DNA of 64,000 bases from Clostridia bacterium (GTDB taxonomy: Bacteria > Bacillota > Clostridia > Lachnospirales > Lachnospiraceae). Position numbers and translations under genes: made by a program. Below are positions 53,463 to 61,945 of the stretch, one piece after another; position 1 is the stretch's first letter; every line of letters starts with the position of its first letter. The stretch is taken from contig CAJTFE010000021.1 of assembly GCA_910575725.1 (NCBI GenBank), positions 16,409 through 80,408 on the forward strand, read 5' to 3'. Below the pieces are notes generated by a model. The model saw only the letters and a list, made by a program, of their open reading frames with translations, had not been told where the DNA came from and did no database searches.

Positions 53463-54494
53463 TTATCTTATAGGGAGCATAATGGAAAATTCCGAACCCT
53501 TGCCCGGCTCTGAAACCACCTTAATATAGCCGCCCTGCCGTGTTACGATCTCGCGGGTCAGATACAGGCCAATGCCCACGCCCTGCTGTTCGTGTACTTC
53601 TTCCTCACGATAGAAGCGCCGGAAAATAGCGGCCTGATTACTCTCGGAAATACCCTTGCCGGTATCAGACACACTAAGTTTTACATACATTTCCCATTGC
53701 TCTGCTGAAATTCGGATGGCTCCTCCCACCGGGGTATACTTCACCGCATTGTCCAGCAGATTAAACACGGCTTCCGCCGTCCATTTGCTGTCGTGGGAAA
53801 GCTGGAGATCCTCCGGACAATCCACTGTAACGGAAATATTCTTTTTCTCCGCCGCATATACGATGCCGCTGCAGGCCATCGCCAGCGTATCGATCAGCGG
53901 GGCGTTTTTCTTCTCCAGCCGGATTGCCCCGGTTTCCAACCGGGAGGTTTTCACAAGGGCCTGAAAAAGAAATTCCAGCTTGTCCGTCTGGTTCCGGATG
54001 CCCTGCAGGAACTCCAGCTGTTCTTCTTCTGTGACAGACTTTGAAAGAAGCGTATCCGTCACCATTTTCAGATTGCTTACCGGTGTTTTCACCTGATGAG
54101 AGACATCTGACACCAGCATCTGCAGCTCCTGCCGTTCCTCGGATGCCTTCCGCCGGTTCTCCTGCATGATATCGTACAGCCGGGACAGACGGTAGCCGAT
54201 ACGGGCAAAAAGTGTCTCTCTGTCCGCGGCACGCATCGGTTCTTCGCTTCCGCTTATCATCTGATCCATTGCCTGGCACAGCTCTCTGGTAAATACGGAA
54301 AGCCGTTTACTGAAAACAACTGTCAGAAGGAACATCCAGGCAAGAGCACAGAGCATCAACAGCCCGCCGGTGGTAAGCACCCAGCTCTCGCCTGTCATCC
54401 ATAAGAGAACGGCACATATGGCCAGCATGGAAGCCGCCATACCGCCGCACGTCAGCAGGAATATCTTTTTTACAGAGATCCGCCCCAGATTCAC
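53463..54494 (-). CDS. Sensor histidine kinase of the ABC-linked system
   Basis: About 343 residues. Two membrane segments lie near the N-terminus (about 8-28 and 34-54) with a very short outer loop. HisKA has the phosphoacceptor in VSDVSHQVKTPVSNLKMV. HATPase motifs are NLLDNAVKYTPVGG, SDTGKGI and GVGIGLYLTREIV. Small-loop kinases linked to ABC transporters often sense through the transporter. The start is GTG at 54494, overlapping the regulator stop codon (GTGA) and nine bases after GGAGG; ATG 54515 is an alternative. Confidence 0.9.
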   Translation of the reverse strand: MNLGRISVKKIFLLTCGGMAASMLAICAVLLWMTGESWVLTTGGLLMLCALAWMFLLTVVFSKRLSVFTRELCQAMDQMISGSEEPMRAADRETLFARIGYRLSRLYDIMQENRRKASEERQELQMLVSDVSHQVKTPVSNLKMVTDTLLSKSVTEEEQLEFLQGIRNQTDKLEFLFQALVKTSRLETGAIRLEKKNAPLIDTLAMACSGIVYAAEKKNISVTVDCPEDLQLSHDSKWTAEAVFNLLDNAVKYTPVGGAIRISAEQWEMYVKLSVSDTGKGISESNQAAIFRRFYREEEVHEQQGVGIGLYLTREIVTRQGGYIKVVSEPGKGSEFSIMLPIR

Positions 54495-55180
54495 TTTCTC
54501 TCGCCTCCCATCCATTGGTATCCAATCCCGTAAATCGTTTTGATGTAAGTGTCACCTTCTGCCTCAATCTTGCCCCGTATCCGGCTGATGGAGGTAGTCA
54601 GGGTGTGTTCATCCACATAGTTTTCATCCGTATCCCACAGCCGTTCCAAAAGGCGCTTCCTGGTAAGGATCTGTTTGGGATTTTTGCAGAACAGGTACAG
54701 CATCTTATATTCCATAGGGGAAAGGGTAAGGGATTTACCATTTAACGAAGCGGACTGTTCCGAAAAGTCCAAAAACAGCCTGCCGTCATCATAGAAGTCC
54801 TTTGGCAGCCCCCGGTGTTCCAGCATGGCGAACATTGCCCGTATTTTCCGCAGCAGCGCCCCAATGGAAAAGGGCTTGGTGATATAATCCACCGCCCCGG
54901 CTTCATACCCCCGGATCTGGTCGCTCTCCTGGTCGTTGGCCGTCAGGAAAATCACCAGCGTGTCAGGATTCTCCGGCTTTATAAGCCTGCACAGGTCATA
55001 GCCGCTGCCGTCCGGCAGGTTGATATCCAGAAGTACCAGGTCATATTCCGTCTGCGCCAGTAACTTGGTGGCTGTGCCTGCATTCAGGGCTGACACGGTA
55101 TCGTAACCCTCGGAAATCAGGTTATAAGTCAGCGTTTTATTTAAAAGGCTGTCATCCTCTACCAGCAAGATCTTTTTCAT
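54491..55180 (-). CDS. OmpR-family response regulator of the ABC-linked system
   Basis: About 229 residues. The receiver has KILLVEDDSLLNKTL, phosphoacceptor DLVLLDINLPDG and Lys ITKPFSIGALL. A C-terminal winged helix follows (TLSPMEYKMLYLFCKNP...TLTTSISRIRGKIEAEG...GIGYQW). It most likely activates the adjacent ABC operon and itself through ACATTT repeats. The ATG at 55180 has AGGAG seven bases upstream; GTG 55186 is too close. Confidence 0.93.
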   Translation of the reverse strand: MKKILLVEDDSLLNKTLTYNLISEGYDTVSALNAGTATKLLAQTEYDLVLLDINLPDGSGYDLCRLIKPENPDTLVIFLTANDQESDQIRGYEAGAVDYITKPFSIGALLRKIRAMFAMLEHRGLPKDFYDDGRLFLDFSEQSASLNGKSLTLSPMEYKMLYLFCKNPKQILTRKRLLERLWDTDENYVDEHTLTTSISRIRGKIEAEGDTYIKTIYGIGYQWMGGERK

Positions 55181-55230
55181 ATTCACACTCCTTTATATTT
55201 TTATAGTAAATGGCCGTTTTTTTGTCATTC

Positions 55231-55264
55231 ATTATAGTTTAACATACAAATGTCCGCGAAATGT
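55231..55264 (-). promoter_or_regulatory. Autoregulatory promoter of the response-regulator gene
   Basis: -10 TATAAT (55231-55236, minus strand). Two ACATTT repeats (as AAATGT at 55248-55253 and 55259-55264) are 11 bases apart upstream, matching those at the ABC-operon promoter. Confidence 0.55.
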
Positions 55265-55336
55265 TACAACCGGCAATTTTTCGTGTGAAAACAATAGAAT
55301 CAACGCTTCGTGAGCCTCCTCTTGCACGAATAAATA

Positions 55337-55364
55337 ACGGGATGCACAATTGCCCGCACCCCGT
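55337..55364 (-). terminator. Terminator after the ABC remnant
   Basis: ACGGG...CCCGT stem with inner TGC/GCA pairing; minus-strand tail TATTTATT. Confidence 0.5.
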
Positions 55365-55383
55365 TGTTTTCATCCTATATCAG

Positions 55384-55877
55384 TCAATTAATGTCCCGTT
55401 TCCGATATACCTTTACCGCAATCCGGTACGAGACAAAAAACCAGATAACAGAAATGATAAGTACAATATGGAAAGCCAGAAGGATATTCTCCTTTACAGG
55501 AAAAACCAAATTGATAAGAAGTACTAGTCCCGTAATAATCCCTGTTGACGCCATAAATGACATCATAAAGACAATCTGCGATTTTTCCGGGTCAGACAGA
55601 TATGCCACGGCAGGCTGACGCCGCCTGCCAGCAGGGTAGCGCTTATCCCGATAGAGCCATACAATAACAACGAGTGAAGCGTTATATCCGTACCAAAGCA
55701 CGCAAGGACAGCACAGGGGATCAATCCTAAAGCGGCATTGATGGTTGTGCTTTTTCCTGCACCGTTTTCTCCAATCAGTCCGACAATGGAGCCGCAAGGA
55801 ACGTTGAACGAGACATGATCCAAAACAAAATCCTGATAAGTTTTGGTAAGCTCTGATACCATGAAAGCATTTGCCAT
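55384..55877 (-). pseudogene. Fused remnant of an ABC ATPase and an ABC-2 permease
   Basis: The frame begins as a normal ABC ATPase (MVSELTKTYQDFVLDHVSF, Walker A GENGAGKSTTI) with AGGAGAATT upstream. After about 53 residues it jumps, without signature or Walker B, into hydrophobic permease sequence (FGTDITLHSLLLYG). A frameshift near 55610 then continues the permease in another frame (SDPEKSQIVFMMSFMASTG...AVKVYRKRDIN). A deletion joined two genes of an ATPase-permease pair. Non-functional as a transporter. Confidence 0.8.
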
Positions 55878-55971
55878 CGCTAATTCTCCTCTGCAATCTC
55901 CGGCTTTGGCAGTTCCGCATCATTCATTTATATCAGTATAAGTTTCTTTTTCATAATCTTCCTCCCATATT

Positions 55972-56529
55972 CTAAAAGAACCGTATTTCTGCAGCATAAA
56001 ATACATCATTTACAAAGCTGCCTTTCATTTCAACAAACATTTGTTCATTCAAGTCTTGAAATCCGGCTTCTTTGTATTCATGGCTTTCTTCATCTCCGTC
56101 AATGTTTCTCATATAGAAATCGGTATCCTCTTCAAACATTACATGAATCAGCTGGGAATCAGGAATATCAGCATCAGAGCTTGGAGAACTGTATATTAAG
56201 GAACCATCTTCTGAAATTTTTACTTTCCTTTCCACAATGAAAAATGAATCCTCTTCTATCTTCCACACTTTGCCAAGGAAATCCGCATCAACAGCAGCGG
56301 CGGTATCCGGATCTAAAACCTGCCATTTCCCTGCTGTATTTTCCTGGGACTCATCCGTGCCTTTGTCATCATCTTTTATTAGCGCGTCAGTTTCTTCTTC
56401 CGGCAATATTTCATCTGACTGGGTTTCTTCTGTTTTAACAGTAGCTTCTGTCGCGGAGCCGCAGCCTATGGCCATTGTATTCAATATACAGACAGTGCCG
56501 AACAATATTATTCGTTTTTTTAGTTTCAT
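55972..56529 (-). CDS. Putative lipoprotein of unknown function
   Basis: About 185 residues. A signal peptide with lipobox (MAIGCGS) is followed by an acidic disordered stretch and a compact domain of about 100 residues with IEEDSFFIVERKVKISEDGSL and IHVMFEEDTDFYMRNIDG. AGGAGG lies five bases before the ATG at 56529. Located between the ABC remnant and the metal ATPase. No family recognised. Confidence 0.7.
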   Translation of the reverse strand: MKLKKRIILFGTVCILNTMAIGCGSATEATVKTEETQSDEILPEEETDALIKDDDKGTDESQENTAGKWQVLDPDTAAAVDADFLGKVWKIEEDSFFIVERKVKISEDGSLIYSSPSSDADIPDSQLIHVMFEEDTDFYMRNIDGDEESHEYKEAGFQDLNEQMFVEMKGSFVNDVFYAAEIRFF

Positions 56530-56635
56530 AAGTACCTCCTGTTTATCATCATAGAAATAATAGCCATTATAATCTGCCTGAATCATTCAAGCAACCTGTT
56601 TTGTTGTGAAATGCCATTCGGATGCAGCGAATGTC

Positions 56636-58651
56636 TTACAGTTTTTTCACAAACAGACAGCGGATTGCGTTCAGCACCGCAAGAATCATAACACCTACAT
56701 CTGCAAAAATCGCCAGATACATATTTGCAATGCCCACAGCTCCTAATGCAAGGCAGGCAAATTTTACAACAAGAGCCATCGTAATATTCTGATAAACAAT
56801 CCGCAGACATTTTCTTGAAATCTTGATTGCCTTTGCAATCTTAATCGGATCATCATCCATCAACACAATATCCGCCGCTTCGATTGCCGCATCGGAACCC
56901 ATTGCCCCCATAGCGATACCTATATCCGCTCTGGAAAGCACCGGGGCGTCATTGATACCGTCACCCACAAATGCCAGCTTTGCCTTGCCTGGCTTCACCC
57001 GCAGAAGTTCTTCCACTTTTTCAACCTTATCTGCTGGCAGAAGTTCGCTGTAAACCTCGTCAATCCCAAGAGAGGAAGCCACCTGATTTGCCACTTTCTT
57101 TGCATCGCCCGTCAGCATGACGCATTTTTCAACGCCTGCTTTCTTTAATTCCGCAATCGCCGCTTTAGAATGAGGTTTGATAATATCGGAAATCACGATA
57201 TGACCGGCATATTTCCCACCCACTGCCATGTGTATAATCGTTCCGGTCTGGTGGCAGTCCTGATAAGGAATATTCAGGTGTTTCATCAGTTTATCATTCC
57301 CGGCTGCAACCTCCATGCCGTCTATCTTTGCAGTTACGCCGTTTCCGCTGATTTCCTGTATATCCGATACACGGGTTCTGTCAATTTCTCTCCCATATGC
57401 CCGCTGTAAACTCTTGCTGATGGGGTGGGAAGATGCACTCTCTGCAAGAGCCGCATATTCCAACAGTTTTTCATTCTCTATGGTAGAATGGTGAATCCCG
57501 TTTACTTCAAAGACGCCTTTTGTCATGGTTCCGGTTTTGTCAAAAACAACATATTTTGTCTGGGAAAGGATTTCCAGATAATTGGAGCCTTTCACCAAAA
57601 CACCCTCCTTGCTTGCTCCTCCGATACCTGCAAAGAAACTTAAAGGAATACTGATAACAAGCGCACAAGGGCAGCTGATAACAAGGAATGTCAATGCCCG
57701 GTAAATCCAGACTCCCCAATCGGCAGACAGCCCCATAAAAAGCATACGGACAACAGGCGGAAGGAATGCCAGCGCCAATGCTGCATAGCAGACAGCCGGA
57801 GTATAGATTTTTGCAAACTTCGAGATAAAATCCTCTGATTTTGATTTGCGGGAGCTTGCATTTTCCACTAAATCCAAAATTTTAGAAACCGTAGATTCCC
57901 CAAACTCCTTTGTGGTCTGTATTTTCAATACACCGGTCATGCTGATACATCCGCTGATTACTTCATCGCCAACCTTTGCCTCCCTCGGCAGACTTTCCCC
58001 GGTCAGTGCACTGGTATTCAGGCTGGAATTGCCCTCAACAATCATACCGTCAATCGGCACTTTTTCTCCCGGCTGTACAACAATCACACTTCCAATCCCT
58101 ACTTCGTCCGGGTCTACCTGCTCCAATTTCCCGTTTTTCTCTACATTGGCATAATCGGGGCGAATATCCATCAGGTTGCTGATATTGCGGCGGCTCTTAC
58201 CAACCGCATAGCCCTGGAACCACTCGCCAATCTGATAAAACAGCATAACGGCAATGGCTTCCAGATACTCGCCATTCTCATAAACAGCCAGTGCCATTGC
58301 CCCAATCGTAGCCACTGCCATGAGAAAACTCTCGTCAAATACCTGACGGTTTTTAATGCCCTTTGCAGCTTTCTTCAGAATGTCATATCCGATAATCAGA
58401 TAATCAATCAGATAGCACGCAAAACGAAGCCATCTTCCTGCGCTCGGGAATAAATATCTGTCAACCGCATCAAACATCTCTGCGGAAATAAACTGGAGCG
58501 CCAGTAAGATACCGGCGCTGATTAAAATCCGAACCATCATAACCCTTTGCTTTTTCGTCATACCGTCTTTACGGCAGCCGATAAAAATAAGAAGAACGGC
58601 AGCCATTATGATCACAACTGTAAGCAGTATGCTTATTACTAATTCCTGCAT
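56636..58651 (-). CDS. Heavy-metal translocating P-type ATPase (Zn/Cd/Pb type)
   Basis: 671 residues, P1B-type. It lacks an N-terminal HMA domain, which is encoded separately at 58868. Membrane motif SCPCALVIS (CPC), phosphorylation motif VFDKTGTMTKG, SSHPISKSL (HP locus) and hinge VGDGINDAPVLSRADIGIAMG are all intact. It exports soft divalent metals using ATP. Together with the HMA protein and the divergent ArsR regulator it forms a metal-resistance module. Confidence 0.93.
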   Translation of the reverse strand: MQELVISILLTVVIIMAAVLLIFIGCRKDGMTKKQRVMMVRILISAGILLALQFISAEMFDAVDRYLFPSAGRWLRFACYLIDYLIIGYDILKKAAKGIKNRQVFDESFLMAVATIGAMALAVYENGEYLEAIAVMLFYQIGEWFQGYAVGKSRRNISNLMDIRPDYANVEKNGKLEQVDPDEVGIGSVIVVQPGEKVPIDGMIVEGNSSLNTSALTGESLPREAKVGDEVISGCISMTGVLKIQTTKEFGESTVSKILDLVENASSRKSKSEDFISKFAKIYTPAVCYAALALAFLPPVVRMLFMGLSADWGVWIYRALTFLVISCPCALVISIPLSFFAGIGGASKEGVLVKGSNYLEILSQTKYVVFDKTGTMTKGVFEVNGIHHSTIENEKLLEYAALAESASSHPISKSLQRAYGREIDRTRVSDIQEISGNGVTAKIDGMEVAAGNDKLMKHLNIPYQDCHQTGTIIHMAVGGKYAGHIVISDIIKPHSKAAIAELKKAGVEKCVMLTGDAKKVANQVASSLGIDEVYSELLPADKVEKVEELLRVKPGKAKLAFVGDGINDAPVLSRADIGIAMGAMGSDAAIEAADIVLMDDDPIKIAKAIKISRKCLRIVYQNITMALVVKFACLALGAVGIANMYLAIFADVGVMILAVLNAIRCLFVKKL

Positions 58652-58701
58652 AGTAAAACTCCTTTCAAAATATGCTTAATTATTTAATCGTTAATAGCAA
58701 A

Positions 58702-58847
58702 AATGACACCCCTATACTCAAGACCGCCAGAATTTATCAACCTGTTCAAGTCAATCATATGGCTGGCGGCCTTTCGTTATATCGCCTGACTGTAACTCTG
58801 TCTAATGTGCAGTATAAATTGCAGCGGCGCATTTTAAGGGTGTCATT
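58702..58847. repeat. Inverted repeat between the HMA and ATPase genes
   Basis: AATGACACCC (58702-58711) and GGGTGTCATT (58838-58847) form a perfect 10-bp inverted repeat across 126 bases. Inside is an ACCGCCAG/CTGGCGGC stem. No ORF. It may be a small non-autonomous element or a terminator-like structure. Confidence 0.45.
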
Positions 58848-58867
58848 CCGTCACTGTCAGCTGCCGC

Positions 58868-59086
58868 TCAAAGAAAAATCTCGCAGTCCGGTTCCACTTT
58901 CTTGCAGGCATCCAACACATTCTTCATAACATCCTTCGGCTCCTGCCCCTCATCAAATTCCACGATCATCTTCTGTGTCATAAAATTGACAGTTGCGCTC
59001 TGCACACCGGCGGTCTTGCGGGCCGCATCCTCCATCAGGTTCGCACAGTTGGCACAGTCTACCTCGATCTTGTAAGTCTTCTTCAT
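58868..59086 (-). CDS. Heavy-metal-associated (HMA) metallochaperone
   Basis: 72 residues, ferredoxin-like HMA fold. MKKTYKIEVDCANCANLMEDA carries the CxxC metal site (CANC), and VQSATVNFMTQKMIVEFDE follows. It likely delivers metal to the P-type ATPase downstream, which lacks its own HMA domain. AGGAGG precedes the ATG. Confidence 0.92.
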   Translation of the reverse strand: MKKTYKIEVDCANCANLMEDAARKTAGVQSATVNFMTQKMIVEFDEGQEPKDVMKNVLDACKKVEPDCEIFL

Positions 59087-59119
59087 TGTAAAGTCCTCCT
59101 CGTTATTTTTTAAATTCAG

Positions 59120-59141
59120 TGATTAAGTACTTGTTTAATCA
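59120..59141. promoter_or_regulatory. ArsR/SmtB-type operator
   Basis: TGATTAA-N8-TTAATCA, a 22-base palindrome in the divergent HMA-arsR intergenic region. It has the AT-rich inverted-repeat form bound by CadC/SmtB/CzrA-type repressors. A TATAAT (59154-59159) is close by on the plus strand. Confidence 0.6.
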
Positions 59142-59264
59142 TTGTGATTGCAGTATAATACACAGAAAGGCACCCGTCAATACCTCTCAGGCATTCCCTC
59201 CCAAACGGGCGAAAAGTATTTCCATTTGGGCGAAATGCAAACGAAAAAGAAAGGAAAAAACTAT

Positions 59265-59633
59265 ATGGAACCTACAAAATTACCGCACCGGCATGGAGAT
59301 GGGCAGCAAACGGAGCTGATACAGAAACAATTAAATCATGTGGATTATTTTCAAACGGTAGCCGAAGTTTTCAAGCAGCTTGGGGATACCACCAGAATCC
59401 GCATTTTCTGGCTTCTCTGCCATTGTGAAGAATGTGTCCTCAACATTTCTGCTATGTTGGATATGTCAAGCCCTGCTGTATCCCACCACCTCCGGCCATT
59501 GAAGAACAGCGGCCTGATTGTCTGCCGCCGTGAGGGAAAAGAAGTTTACTACCGTGCCGCAGATACGGAACAGGGACGCCTGCTGCACCAGATGATTGAG
59601 CAGGTCATGGAAATCACCTGCCCCAAATTGTGA
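59265..59633 (+). CDS. ArsR/SmtB-family metal-responsive repressor
   Basis: About 122 residues. The winged helix is clear (AEVFKQLGDTTRIRIFWLLCHCEECVLNISAMLDMSSPAVSHHLRPLKNSGLIVCRREGKEVYYRAAD). The CHCEEC segment in the position of the ELCVCD motif can bind soft metals. It likely derepresses the HMA and ATPase genes when metal is bound. The start is the ATG at 59265, with AAAGGA upstream; longer frames run through the promoter. Followed 10 bases later by an AraC gene. Confidence 0.9.
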   Translation: MEPTKLPHRHGDGQQTELIQKQLNHVDYFQTVAEVFKQLGDTTRIRIFWLLCHCEECVLNISAMLDMSSPAVSHHLRPLKNSGLIVCRREGKEVYYRAADTEQGRLLHQMIEQVMEITCPKL

Positions 59634-59643
59634 GGTCTGTCCT

Positions 59644-60552
59644 ATGAATGAAGAATTGCTGAAAATACGAAAAGATGTGGAACGGCTTCACCCATCAAAT
59701 GCAAACGAAATCATTCCGCTTTATCCTGGTATAGAATTATGTTATCTGACCTTATCATCCGAGCCGCTTTCCGTGCAGCATGAAGCCCTGCCGCATATCA
59801 TTCAGATTAACTATTGTAAAGCCGGACAGATGGTATGGGAAATGAAAAACGGAAACCGTATTTATCTGAATCCGGGTGATTTTTCCCTGCATACCATGAA
59901 AGCCTGTACGGATTCCGTGATTCGTTTTCCAAATGGTATCTATCAGGGGCTTACTGTCTGCATTGATTTACAGGAAGCCGCCGGCAATCCTCCTGAACCA
60001 TTAAAGAACAGCAGTATTTTTGAAACGATATTGCCGGAAAAATTCTGTCAGAATGACAGTCCGATTTTTCTTGCGGGGAATGAGCAGACGGAACCTATTT
60101 TTTCCGCATTTTATAACCAGCCGGAAGAATGGAAGCTGTTCTATCAGAAAATAAAGACCCTGGAATTGCTTCTTTATCTTGGTAAAGCAAAACTCACGCC
60201 TAAGCAGCGATTATCCGAATATCAATCCGAACAGATAAACATTGTCCGGAAAATCCATGAACAGCTGACACAGCATATAGGGCAGCGAATCACAATAGAG
60301 GAACTTTCCAGACAATATTTAATCAATCCAACTACTTTAAAAGCCTCCTTTAAAGCCATTTATGGAACTTCCATCGCCGCCCACATCAAAGAGCACCGCA
60401 TGGAAGAAGCCGCCGGAATGTTGCGGAAATCAGGAATGAGCATAGCCGAAATCGCAAAGGCTGTCGGTTATGACAGCCAGAGCAAATTCACCTCAGCGTT
60501 TAAGGCATTTTTTCAATGTCTCCCAACCGAATACCGAAAACGGCATCTCTGA
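59644..60552 (+). CDS. AraC-family regulator linked to the metal module
   Basis: About 302 residues. The N-terminal sensor-like domain (INYCKAGQMVWEMKNGNRIYLNPGDFSLH) is followed by a C-terminal AraC double HTH (ITIEELSRQYLINPTTLKASFKAIYGTSIAAHIKEHRMEEAAGMLRKSGMSIAEIAKAVGYDSQSKFTSAFKAFF). It starts 10 bases after arsR with GAGG seven bases upstream, so the two are cotranscribed. AraC proteins are unusual in such modules; the ligand is unknown. Confidence 0.87.
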   Translation: MNEELLKIRKDVERLHPSNANEIIPLYPGIELCYLTLSSEPLSVQHEALPHIIQINYCKAGQMVWEMKNGNRIYLNPGDFSLHTMKACTDSVIRFPNGIYQGLTVCIDLQEAAGNPPEPLKNSSIFETILPEKFCQNDSPIFLAGNEQTEPIFSAFYNQPEEWKLFYQKIKTLELLLYLGKAKLTPKQRLSEYQSEQINIVRKIHEQLTQHIGQRITIEELSRQYLINPTTLKASFKAIYGTSIAAHIKEHRMEEAAGMLRKSGMSIAEIAKAVGYDSQSKFTSAFKAFFQCLPTEYRKRHL

Positions 60553-60562
60553 CCGGAACTCT

Positions 60563-60988
60563 TTATGTTTCATCAAGAATGTCCTTCAGCTTTGAGAGCA
60601 GAAGCTCTCCCACAGTCACCGCATCCTCAATGGTAAGATAATGATCTGCGCTTCTGCTTACCAGGAGCTTTCCGGATGCCTCAAACTCATCATCCGCAAA
60701 CCAGGCCTTCAGCCAGATGGAGTATTGCCGGATAGCCGTTTGAAAGTTCTGTTCCCTGTAATCCCACGGTCGCAATACTCTTTTCTGCAGGTATCTCACA
60801 TAGAATCTCCACACGTTCACATACATTCTTCTTCATCCATTCCCGATTTTCCCCATCCACTTTGTTGAACACCAGATAAACAGGTTTTCCGATGCTTGTG
60901 CCCAGTTCAGAAACTTTCCCTGTCAATGCCAGAGATTCATAGGAAGGCATAATTGGATTCATCTGAATCAATGACAAGAACCTTTCTG
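60563..60988 (-). pseudogene. Remnant of CooC-type ATPase fused to DUF3786 fragment
   Basis: Minus-strand sequence starting at the edge of the 77-bp repeat reads RKVLVIDSDESN, a conserved strand of CooC-type nickel/CODH maturation ATPases. It is frameshifted and has an internal deletion, then continues PVYLVFNKVDGENREW...CEIPAEKSIA. A second frame then gives a C-terminal DUF3786-like piece (FADDEFEASGKLLVSRSADHYLTIEDAVTVGELLL). CooC and DUF3786 genes are neighbours in acetogenic/CODH loci. Here both are broken. Confidence 0.7.
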
Positions 60989-61065
60989 CCTCTCGTGCGC
61001 CTTTGCAGCTTTACCGTCCAGCAGAAATTTTTTCTAATACATACTTGACATTTCTTAGCTGGACT
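60989..61065 (-). repeat. 77-bp structured repeat, copy 2
   Basis: Inverted copy of 3144-3220. The same long hairpin is kept, with differences almost only in the loop. Its end (GCACGAGAGG) is joined directly to the broken CooC coding sequence, so the element has replaced or interrupted the CooC N-terminus. Confidence 0.8.
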
Positions 61066-61205
61066 ATATTTTTTTGAACAACGTGTTGATTATTTTTATA
61101 CGATACAGTATAATGGCGCTTATCAAAAAGGCAAGAAACAATATGGAAAATCTGTATGGTTACTGAACAAAAACGAAAAATTGTTGAGTGACAGAGGGGA
61201 AGATC

Positions 61206-61365
61206 ATGGCTGAAAAAACAAAAAAAGAAGACCGGCGTATTCGATATACGAAGCAGGTCATAAAAGATACTTTATTAAAACTGTTGGAAAAAAATACAGA
61301 AAACGATTGACGCTTTTATCAAAGCAGGACTGGAGAGCTTTCTGATTCATGATCAGAGAAAATAA
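61206..61365 (+). pseudogene. Internally deleted TetR-family regulator
   Basis: Begins like a TetR protein (MAEKTKKEDRRIRYTKQVIK) but stops at 61308-61310 after 34 codons. Another frame then gives a plausible TetR C-terminus (TIDAFIKAGLESFLIHDQRK) ending at 61365. The middle, including most of the helix-turn-helix, is missing. Confidence 0.65.
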
Positions 61366-61417
61366 AAGCTTTTTTCAGCGAACCGAATCTAAAGTTTCTC
61401 CGTCTGTACCAGTATGG

Positions 61418-61933
61418 CTATTCCGACAACGCAATCCTGTAAATATCCGCCTGTTCTCCATCAATTTTAAAGCTGCGCTCATAGACTCCGCCATTCCGGG
61501 TAATTGTTTTAACCGAAGGTTCATTCTTCCTTTCCACAGAAAGATACAGTTCATTCATCCCGGTCTTTTGGGCAGCCTCCAATATCTGCCGCAGCATTTC
61601 CGTAGCGAAGCCTTTTCTTCTTTCTGACGGACGGACACTGTAACCGCAATGGCCAAGATCCTTTAGGAAGTCGTTCAGCGTATGCCTGAAATCAATGATT
61701 CCCACAATTCTATCATCATCGACAGCAAAGAATGTGTCCGTTATAACCCAATTCGGATTAACGGTCTCTTCTTTCGTGTTTGCGTCTATGGTTCTGCACC
61801 ATTCTGTGTAATCATCCGTTTTATCAAATAATTCACTTCCGTTGATGACAAATTCCCCATGTTCAAAAAATTCCTGTCTGAACTCTATGGCCTGTTCTTT
61901 CATCGCTTCTGTTGGTCTGACTAATTGAATCAT
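61418..61933 (-). CDS. GNAT-family N-acetyltransferase
   Basis: 171 residues. The GNAT fold is visible with GIIDFRHTLNDFLKDLGHCGYSVRPSERRKGFATEMLRQILEAA, including the acetyl-CoA loop RRKGFA. Similar to other small-molecule or antibiotic acetyltransferase-like proteins. The substrate is unknown. Located in the decayed region but intact. Confidence 0.87.
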   Translation of the reverse strand: MIQLVRPTEAMKEQAIEFRQEFFEHGEFVINGSELFDKTDDYTEWCRTIDANTKEETVNPNWVITDTFFAVDDDRIVGIIDFRHTLNDFLKDLGHCGYSVRPSERRKGFATEMLRQILEAAQKTGMNELYLSVERKNEPSVKTITRNGGVYERSFKIDGEQADIYRIALSE

Positions 61934-61945
61934 TTTTCACACTCC

